In this document: positions 55,987-64,000 of the stretch, piece after piece
Layout: every line of letters starts with the position of its first letter
Position numbering within the stretch: the stretch's first letter is position 1
Source: Parastagonospora avenae f. sp. tritici 18332-5
Taxonomy: Eukaryota; Ascomycota; Dothideomycetes; Pleosporales; Phaeosphaeriaceae
Length of the DNA stretch: 64,000 nt
Assembly: GCA_022559985.1 (NCBI GenBank)
Contig: JAFJTR010000059.1
Location: 1 to 64,000 of the forward strand
Direction of reading: 5' to 3'
Made by a program: the position numbers and the translations under genes
Notes under the pieces: model-generated
What the model was told of the DNA's origin: nothing
The model's database searches: none
The model's input: only the letters and a program-made list of their open reading frames with translations

Positions 55987-57083
55987 ACCGTGTCCGTGCG
56001 CGTGATGCCCCGCGAACACCAAATCCCGTCTCAACACCACAACTTCAACGCACTCTATCTCCACGACTGTGGCACCAATTGACGATGCGATTGGAGCAAT
56101 CGAAGTGCACGACCCAGAAGAAAAATTTGTATTATAAGAATATGCGGATCGCTTCGGTGTTTGGAGATCTACATTGGGGCGAAGGTTAAGGGGTGTGACG
56201 CGCTCATCTGAAGCTAAGAACGCTCATCAACAGAAACTCAACCACTACTAGGAGATAGAGCTTGTAGAGTATATTGAGCATCTTACGACGCGTGGGATAG
56301 CTCCCACGAGGGCTATGATACGAACTTTTGCCTCTGAGGGTGCTTATTAGCGAGTGTCAGAGTCCTGGGTGACGCGTTTCCTCCGCCGCAACCACGACCA
56401 TCTTATCTCTGAATAGACTGACGGTATCGACGCTGTACGCCACCTAGCTATCTCCAAAGTCAAATTTGAGCAACACTTGAAGCTGCTGCATGATAAGCTG
56501 AAGGAGTACAATATACAACCGCAGCACACGTACAATGTGGATGAGAAAGGCGTCATGATAGTTGTACTCAGCGCTCTAAACGAGTGCTCAGCAGGAGGCA
56601 ATGGGAGCGCAAAGAAGTCAAAGATAACTTTCAGGATGGGCCACGTGAATGGGTAAATGTTGTAGTAACGACGTGTGCTGATGGGACACCTTTACCGCCA
56701 GGTATCATCTACCAGTCTGATAACTGCACACTGCGATCGAGCTGGGTGGAGCACATAGAGGCAAGGCAACACGACGCTTTTATCACCTCATCTACATCAG
56801 GTTGGACGAGTGATGACGTAGGTTTGGTCTGGCTTGGGCAGGTTTTTCAGCGCTGTACGAAGCAGAGAGCTCGTCAAGGGAGAGACGACCAATTGATCCT
56901 CCTTGATGGTCATGGCAGTCACCTGACGAAGGCCTTCATCGACTACTGTGACCGCCATCGTATACTCCTTGCAGTGTTTCCTCCTCACGCCACCCACGTA
57001 AACCAACCGCTCGATGTGATTATGTTCCAGCCACTCTCAGACGCCTATACCGACGCCCTCACTACCTTCCTTCACCGCAGCTA
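55987..57083 (+). mobile_element. Fot-type transposon, truncated 3' half, plus strand
   Basis: The left inverted end (ccgtgtccgtgcgcgtgatg) follows a TA at 55985-55986. The transposase includes TTRGIAPTRAM-type DNA-binding remnants, YNVDEKG near 56533, LLDGHGSHLTKAF near 56900 and PPHATHVNQPLDV near 56980. Stops interrupt its first half; 56584-57084 is open. The element ends abruptly near 57083, where an oppositely oriented element begins. Non-functional. Confidence 0.75.
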
Positions 57084-58760
57084 GCCTCTTGGCAGCCTCA
57101 CGCCTCTCCTCTCGCTCCTTTTGATCAAGTGCTTTCTTAGTCTTACGAAGCTGTCGTTTAGTGTGATTGGCTGCTTGTTGGGCTACTTTTGCCTCATCTT
57201 TCTGGACTAATTCAGCCCGGGCTGCCCCAAGCCGTCTTGGTGAGTACAAGACAGCGTCAGTAGACTGCTTTTTGGTACCTCCAACAAGCAGGCGTCTACC
57301 ATGATTGATGCGCTTCTTTTAGGTGTCAAGTGATGCAATCAGCCCCGCGTTTTCATGCCGTAGTAGCTTAGTTTCAGTACTGGCGCGGTGAATATCGCTC
57401 TCAAGCTTCTTAAAGCGCTTATCAGTTTTCTTAGCCACCAGCCGCTCAAGCAATCGCTCAGTACGCCTCCATTCGGCTGGTGAGAGGTGAGATACGTCTA
57501 CTGGATCGATCTGATCGGGTGGTGTTGTGTACTTGAACTTCTTAGTAATAACCGTCCGATCATGTAACTATATACCAGTGGCTTCAAAAGCAGCTTTGAT
57601 GTTGGATTCAGACGCTACAGAGGCCCAAGCTCGCTGAAATAAGCCATAGAAATCTGGCTTCTTGACTGGTAGTAGCCCCTGAGAGCGTTGCTGTCGCATA
57701 CGCAGTTCAGACGAATAGGCAGTTGAAAGTGGCCCAGATATCCCCACATCAAGTGGCTAAAGCGTGTGATTAAATGAGATGGAAACTTCATAACCATTAT
57801 ACGATTCTCGGTCGCGTAGTCTAAGAATTGCATCGATATATGGCTGCTGTGGCCATCCATGATAAGTAATCGCCATGCTCTTTAAGCTTTCTGCTTCGTT
57901 CATTAATCAAAGAGCTTGATCAAAACTACACCAAGCTGTATATTGGTCCAACCGTTTGGAGTTGAGCTGATATAGACGTCCTCTGCCTCAGCTAGTATAT
58001 CTATCACCCAGTTTGACCAAATGGCTCCGTTCTTGCCTTAGAAGATAGGACACGTTGGCTGCTTCGTCCCATCTCCGCAAACAGTTGGAGCAACGATAGC
58101 CCACTCTCTATTTCCATCTTGAATGGGTGCATTAGCACCTTTGCTCTCCTATACAGCCTTACTGAACACTCTGGTAGACTTTGCTTCGACTCTAATCATG
58201 AAGCCCTTCTCATCCGTATTCCATGATAGACGCTGCTCTATCTTATATTCTGCTATTTTCTTACACAACAGATTAAAGTATGAGTCGTACTTCTCGAGAA
58301 AATCGGCCTGGTGGCGTACGCGGTCGATACTGGGGCTCCATTGAGTGAATAGCTCATCATAGTTGCGGTCAAGGAAGCGGTCAACCCAGCTCATTGAGAG
58401 CTCTCTGCCGGCTATCTTAGTCGAGTAATTTCGAAGTATCTCCCTTTTAGGTGCGAGTCCTTTTGACTGAAGCCTAGTAATATACTTTATGAGCTCTCTT
58501 TCCTGTCGTGGCGGTATAGCTCGCGAATCTGTGACACAGTCGGCTCTTGGGCGTGAGACGCCTCTCCATCTTCGGGATACTGCACTGCGACTGCAACCAT
58601 ACTTGTCAGCAACTTCCTGGTACACATACGATTCTACTCGATCGCACAATTCCAGATCTGCAATCGCCTTGTCGACTTTGGTCATGTTGATTGAGATCCA
58701 GTCGCTTGAAAGTAGTGGGTAGTCTGGTAGTTGCGGTGTTCCCGTGCGCGGGCCGATAAC
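57037..58760 (-). mobile_element. Fot-type transposon, minus strand
   Basis: The transposase N-terminus is at 58685 (MTKVDKAIADLEL) with a helix-turn-helix (VADKYGCSRSAVSRRW) and a CENP-B-like block (RELSMSWVDRFL). The first catalytic region is WNTDEKGFMIR near 58220. The second is MDGHSSHISMQF near 57855. The Lys/Glu-rich C-terminus ends near 57037. Several frame breaks are present. The right end near 58735-58760 (ggtgttcccgtgcgcggg) resembles the inverted ends of the other Fot-type copies. Confidence 0.75.
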
Positions 58761-58801
58761 TTAGCCGGATCTAGGTGGAACCAGCATTTCGAAAATCACC
58801 C

Positions 58802-58979
58802 ATATGAGCAAGGCTGGCCGCATCACAGGCTCGGCTGGAATGGAACTGCATGGAATGGACCGCGCGGCTGGTCGCACAAGGGAGGGGGATAAAAGCCAAC
58901 TGTTCATAGTTCAGACGAGAGAAGACAATCAATCACTTCAATCATCAACATTGATCAAGAACCCCTTGAGATTTCACAA
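58802..58979 (+). repeat. Promoter-like duplicated segment, copy 2
   Basis: Highly similar to 44955-45131, in the same orientation, including ggataaaagcc and the leader with atcatcaacatt. Similarity stops just where copy 1 has its ATG. No gene follows; a transposon relic does. Confidence 0.8.
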
Positions 58980-58999
58980 ATCGCGATCTTAAACATGAG

Positions 59000-61533
59000 G
59001 TTATTGAGTCACACCATAACGCTACATATAGATAATATTCTGGTAGCTTACTAAATAGACCCTTGCAAATAGTTTGTACTATTTGAATTTTGATGGTAGA
59101 GCGACGGTGCGGCCACGTGACGTGAGGCGTGGTGGTTCTGGTGATGCAGCCCGCATGGCCGCACCAGAAGCTGCACCACTAATTGCACCACCACCACTGA
59201 CCTTCTGGCGTTTTTTCGGCCTAGGAGAGGGGTTTAAAGCTTTGCGTTTACCTTTTTCGGAAGATTTAAGAGTTTTCTCGTTGTTTTTCTAGTCTTTTTT
59301 ATGCTGTTGTTCAGCCCTCTTTGCAGCAGCATCTACAGCTTTCTGCGCCTTATCTCTCTCTCTCTTCTCTCTCTCCTTCACCCGATCCTCTGCCCGTTTC
59401 TTGGCGTCATTCTTTTTCTGGACCTTATTAGCTTCTCTCTACCTCTTTCTTTCTGCTTTATTAAGCTTTTCTTGGTGTTGTCTTGTCTCTTTTGTAGCCA
59501 GTATAGCCCGTGCCCGATAGAGAGATGAAGGAGACCAAAGTTGAGCACCGCCTTTACAGCTTTGAACCTGTTAAAGAGGGAGGGGCTTACTATGCCGCTT
59601 GCGCTTCTTTTAGGTGGCCAGCGATGCTCGTAGCCCCTCTACTTCAACTTTTAGAAGCCTGTTTTAGGTGGTGAGCCGGTGAATTAATGAAGTAAGCTTC
59701 CGGGCTACATTTTAGCTTGTTTCTTCTACTGTTTCTTGTAGCAATCGTTGTAAACGAGACTAATTAGTCGGAGAGAGATAAGATAGTGCTTCTCAGTCCA
59801 TCTGATCGGTCTGATCAGGTAGTGTATGGGCTTGTAGTCTCTCCGATACGAGGCTCATATCCATAGGCCAGATGCCTGTAGTCTTGAAGCTTAATCGTAT
59901 ATTGCTTTTGGTGAAGCTTTTGGTTTGCGCGGGCTAGAACAGGTGAAAAAAATCAGCTTTCTTGACTAATAGATAGCCCTAGCTACAGTTTTAATGCCGT
60001 GTAAGTTCAGATAAGTAAGCAGTCATCAAAGGACTAAATAATCCGACATCCAGAGGCTAGAGCGTATGGGTTAAGTAGGGCAGGAAAACAGCGAATAGTA
60101 TACCATTCTGGCTGCAGTATTCGATAAATTCCATCGTTAGATGGCTCCCATGGCCGTCAAGTATAAGAAGACGCCATTTCCTTTAGGCTTTGGCCTTCGT
60201 ATATCGATCAAATACACCCACTAGCCACGCCATCCTATACTCGTCATTATTCCATCTAGTTAGTATAGATGCTACATGAATTTAGGCTCCATTAGCTAGT
60301 ATATCGTCTACCCAAGTGTCCTGAATGTTTCTACTCTCAGCAGCATAGGGGATTGCTAGTAGAATCTATGTGTTAAAACCTGTCAAGTAGCTAAGCAGAG
60401 GGAAGCTGGCTCGAAAGGCTCAAGTTGGTTTTCGCGGATGAGAGATGTTGGCACTGGATACGGAGTGGGGCGTACTAAGACAGTAAGAGGGTGCTTCTGT
60501 AAAGAGTACAATGTACTAGGTAACTTAAAGTACGAATTGAAGACAATGAACGATAAGCGTTCATTGCTGAGATCTATATACTAAGGGATCCTTCCCTCAT
60601 CACGATCCTGGTCGTGAGCTCGACGAGCTCGCCGTGAGCGGCGTGAGCCGTTCGTGAGGCGGCCCATCCTTGGCTTCGTGAGCTCGACCTTGGCATCGTG
60701 AGTCGTCACGTGACTTCCTGTTGGACACGTGGGTAGGTCTTCGCCGTGCGACCCTATTGGTAGTTATAAGTGTCGGCGGTTATTGCGGCGCGTAGTGCTA
60801 GGATCGTAACACTATGTCCCATCAGCACAAACAGTGGCCAGAACAGTGATCTAATCCCTGTTACCATCTTAGGTGAATGTCTTGTTCTTCCGGGCTGTAT
60901 ACGAGGCCTTAGAGAACACTCTTCATACGTCGGCCTACACCAATCATAAAGCCCTTCTCGTCCATATTGTATATAAGCCGTGGTTCTATGTCGTATTCAA
61001 TTATTTTAGTGGATAGGGCATTAAATGTTGCTTATATTTAAGCCCGTCGTCAGCATTGTAGCGTATACGATCAAGAGGAGCAGACCATCTAGTGATAAGA
61101 TGAATGTCGTTCTCATAGATGAAGCGTGTAAACCAGCTCTCTGAGACGGGCCTTCGAGCTATCCCACTGCCGAAAATTCGTAACATCTCTCTCGTAGGAG
61201 CAAGGCCTTAGTCAGTAAGCTTCTTAATATACAATACAAGCTCTTGTTGTTGTGCAGCGTTAAGATCTTTCATCTCGTTGTATTTGGCCGCACGCGTGGA
61301 TGAAACACCTCGATGTCTTCGGCTGACTGCGCTGCGCGATACGTTCGACTTATCAGCAACTTGTTGGTACGAACGTTGTTCTCCTGATCCTCCCAATTCA
61401 TATTCTGCAACAGCTGAAGCAATCAGATCTATATTGATAGAGTTATGACGCGTTGAAGTTTGGGATAAGTTTGGTGTTCTGGTGCGGGGGCGTGCGCTAA
61501 GTGAACACGTGCGCCAGGTGCACGGACGTGTTA
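59000..61533 (-). mobile_element. Fot-type transposon, heavily degraded, interrupted by a solo LTR
   Basis: Minus-strand transposase remnants: N-terminal helix-turn-helix near 61396-61208 (VADKSNVSRSAVSRRHRG), a CENP-B-like block near 61186-61001 (ARRPVSESWFTRFIYENDI), a DEKGF-type catalytic block near 60960, and a basic C-terminus down to about 59074. Stops are frequent. The right inverted end near 61533 (ggtgcacggacgtgt, then TA) matches the family. The left end is unclear. A solo LTR (60371-60811) interrupts it. Confidence 0.7.
60371..60811 (-). repeat. Solo LTR related to the chromovirus LTR, target duplication CTATG
   Basis: 441 bp, flanked by perfect CTATG (60366-60370 and 60812-60816). 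On the minus strand it begins TGTTACGATC and ends TTTTAACA, as do the LTRs at 4411 and 11140. The end-proximal 200 bp match well, while the start half differs (cgtgagctcgacgagctcg-type repeats). It is a diverged subfamily of the same element. Confidence 0.92.
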
Positions 61534-61534
61534 G

Positions 61535-61622
61535 TGTGCGCGCGGTGCTGCTTGGCGTTAAGTGGTCCCTGCTCGATTGTACAGATCCGACCTTACTTTA
61601 GCTCGTTCTATCTGACACGTGT
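61535..61622 (-). repeat. Inverted copy of the flank at 55727-55986
   Basis: Its complement (gtcagatagaacgagctaaa..., then gggaccactta..., then gcgcacac-TA next to a Fot-type end) repeats the left flank at 55727-55782 and 55960-55986, without the palindromic insertion present there. Confidence 0.65.
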
Positions 61623-61957
61623 ACGATAGCGTTAGGTCGATGACTATAGGAGGATGTGATGCCTTATTAGCTTTGATCACGACTGCGTTGTCATTACTCT
61701 TGGTATAATCTTACTATCATAGCAGGGCAAGAGTCGTTGAATAAGTGATGAGGGGGCTCGTTGCAGATTTTCCATCGATTTGGAGCGGAGCCAGAGCTGA
61801 CGCAGCCCACTGCAGCCCAGTAAATTTCTTATGTTTTAATGAAATTCTAAATCCTCAAAATTTTCTGGTCTTCATCTAACTGGCGTATACCCCATTATTC
61901 CTGTAAGCATAAAGACACTCACCACAGTCGTAGAAACGTGACTTCGTTGGCCGTTCT
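61623..61957. other. Spacer between transposon nest and regulator gene
   Basis: No ORF or repeat was recognised with confidence. Confidence 0.35.
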
Positions 61958-63650
61958 TCAACATTTCCATATCTCCTCCAATTTGTTCAACCTGAGCCGT
62001 AGTCCCTCTCCATATTGCACATGTGCCAGCCATTTTACCTTCTTGCTATGTTGCATCATCAACATTGAAAGTCCAGCGAGTCGTTGCAGTTGGCAGGCAA
62101 TGATGGTCGCGAACACAGCCTGGTGCTCTTCAGCAGTATCAATCTGATATTTTCCCATTGTAATCCGGGTTTTGTGTTGGAGATGACTCGGCCCAGATGA
62201 TATTTGCTGTTGATGCTGCGGCTGATGATGATGTCTTTCTCCCTGAGCATGGCCCTGCTTGCCCCACCATTGCGCGACGTCCTCGAACCCAGTCGTGAGC
62301 TTCTCATATATTACCAGCGTCAGCATACAGATGCCTGACTCTTGTTGGCACCCGCGACATTGAGACAGGGTGAGGCACCGAGAGATGTTGTTTTTGAGAA
62401 GAAAGATTGTGTTCTCCGCCATAGCCCAGTCGGCGCCTACGGGGGTTATGACGACTTCTTCGAGGATCCGTAGGGCCGCATCCATGAACTCGCAGTCTCC
62501 ATCGTCGTAGCTATTGTTGAGATCCTCGTATGAGTCTGTGTCGATGTCCGCGCCGTTGCGTGACGAGCTTGAAGACGATGTTTGAGTTGAGTTGGATGTG
62601 TTTGACTTGGAGTAAGAGACGCTGCTAGACTCGGAAGGAGAGGTCCGTATTTCTTGGTCCAGAGGAGCGAGCAACTGGTACATGCTTGAGTGGTGGTTGA
62701 GTAGGCAGCTCGAACTGTCTGAGCCTCTAATCTTGCTGTTGAAATTGCCGGGTTGGGTCAACGTTGGATTGGACAGATTTTCAACTATTACAGTACTGAA
62801 TTAGCATGCGATGCCGCGAGCGCGCCTCTTACGAGACGAAACATGTCAGCTGGAGCTTACCTAGCATGTCATTGTCCAAGAGAAGTCCCTCTGGATCAAG
62901 TAGTTCAGCAAAGCCACCGTATGGATTGTTCAAGTGTTCTTCCGCAAAGTCAAGGAACAATCCGGTATCAGAGTCTTCGGGACACGTTGCAACAGTCTGA
63001 GTACTGTTTTCTACCGCATCTGCTTGAAAAGTAACCTGCTGAAAACCTTCTTGCTGGCTTTGAGGCCCATTCTGACGTGCACTCTCTCTATTGCTACGGT
63101 TGCTGCTGCTTCCCTTGGTGATGGTGGTGATGCCGCCACCGTTGCGTGATCCGGCATCCGAGCCGGATGACATCATTTGCTCTTGAGATTGCTGTCTCGG
63201 TGCCGGCGCCGTGCTGAGAAGGATGCAGGATATATCATCATCATCCCGAGGGTGTGCGCTCCCTTGAACAACTGTCCCGGGTTGCTGATCGCTACCATTA
63301 CGTTCGCCTGGTGTCTCTGGACGCTCAGCTTCAGCTGATGCACCTTCTTGCCGCTTGCTGTTGCTACCGCCTCGACCCTTCTGGGCATCGTATACACATC
63401 GTGTGCCACGCTGTTGGCACCGACGACATCCCGCTTTCTCGCGGCTGCATCGAAGCTGTATCTACAGTGTTAGACTTCAAGACACAATATTTGGCCGTGT
63501 TTTCAAGAACGTTAAACTTGCCTTTCTTTTGCGGCAGGAATTGCACGCTACATGGGATGTGTTATTAGGCCGGCCCATGCGATCCGTCGCGTGAAGATTC
63601 TGCATCTCGGTTGTGTCCTCCTGGCCACCACATTTGAACGTCATGAACAT
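61958..63650 (-). CDS. Zn2Cys6 transcription factor with AflR-like C-terminal region
   Basis: Three exons, complement of 61958-62784, 62861-63455 and 63522-63650. The first intron is GC-AG and splits the DNA-binding domain; the second is GT-AG. The start at 63650 (MFMTFKCGGQ) has an upstream in-frame stop; a Met 13 codons later (MQNLHATDRMG) is an alternative. The Zn cluster is CX2CX6CX6CX2CX6C (ACNSCRKRK joined to LRCSREKAGCRRCQ). The middle is Ser/Gln/Asn-rich and disordered. The C-terminal third has the pattern of the aflatoxin regulatory protein domain (LLKNNISRCLTLSQCRGC, MLTLVIYEKLTTGFEDV). A nuclear activator or repressor. It may be the pathway regulator of the cluster, but 8 kb of transposon debris lies between, so this is uncertain. 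It appears intact. Confidence 0.85.
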
Positions 63651-64000
63651 GTTGATCAGCGATTAACTAGTGTCGTGGAAGTTGAACGTACGCATAGAAA
63701 AGAGGTTAAGAATTGACGGATGTTGTATTGTAGAAGCTAAGAAAAGTTTATGTAGGTGAAAGACCATAAACAGCGCTAGTTCAGATGGGCATCATTCCAT
63801 CACCCAACCGTGACACCTAGTGATCAGCGATCAAAACTCCCGACCTTGACGTGGGAGCAACAAGTGCATTTGCACATTCGTCATATTCGGCGGGGAATCA
63901 TCGGTTGGTGCCAGTCTTGATTTCATACCCAGGCTTACCGTAAAAGTCCACTCAGACGGCGGAACGCTAGCAGGGGGCGGTCTTGACCGTATACAACTCC
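63651..64000. other. Upstream region of the regulator, right edge
   Basis: Presumed promoter of the Zn2Cys6 gene. No gene or repeat was recognised. Confidence 0.4.

Overview
The window is genomic DNA from a filamentous ascomycete. The genes carry short GT-AG (occasionally GC-AG) introns of about 50-80 bp, the protein families are typical of Pezizomycotina, and several repeats carry transition-type nonsense mutations of the kind left by repeat-induced point mutation (RIP). No rRNA, tRNA or CRISPR-like feature was seen. The mix of secondary-metabolism genes and nested transposons suggests an accessory or subtelomeric region; this is inference.

Layout. 0-13.7 kb: a DUF6601-like membrane protein gene, a decayed pogo/Fot-type transposon, and a complete but RIP-damaged Ty3/gypsy chromovirus (4411-11541, target duplication GACGT). 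The chromovirus carries an intact antisense zinc-cluster ORF. A few small hypothetical ORFs follow. 13.7-53.7 kb: a biosynthetic gene cluster containing a short-chain dehydrogenase, an aristolochene-synthase-like sesquiterpene cyclase, four cytochrome P450s, a single-module A-T-C nonribosomal synthetase, a 2-oxoglutarate/Fe(II) oxygenase (frameshifted), a TRI12-type MFS pump (one splice acceptor lost), a secreted type-B carboxylesterase, a BAHD-type acyltransferase and an O-acetylhomoserine-type PLP enzyme. An ABCB-type transporter lies in the cluster but is a pseudogene, split by a hAT transposon. A MULE with a nested Fot-type element sits 22 bp downstream of one P450. 53.7-61.9 kb: a gene-poor transposon nest with three Fot-type relics, palindromic repeats and a solo LTR. 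61.9-63.7 kb: a Zn2Cys6 regulator with an AflR-like C-terminal region.

How the genes may work together (inference). The cyclase would make an eremophilane-type hydrocarbon. The P450s, SDR and oxygenase would oxidise it. The PLP enzyme would make an unusual amino acid by gamma-substitution on O-acetylhomoserine. The A-T-C synthetase would load that or another amino acid and, through its terminal condensation domain, esterify it to a sesquiterpene hydroxyl. The acyltransferase and esterase could tailor the product. This resembles the logic of the characterised aculene and flavunoidine pathways but is built on an aristolochene-synthase-type cyclase, which is the most interesting feature of the window.

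The cluster looks partly decayed: the ABC transporter is dead, the oxygenase has a frameshift and the MFS pump lacks a canonical acceptor. The cyclase, SDR, four P450s, NRPS, acyltransferase, esterase, PLP enzyme and regulator all appear open once introns are removed. Six solo-LTR or LTR-like segments (four with perfect 5-bp target duplications) and two complete LTRs were delimited by eye.
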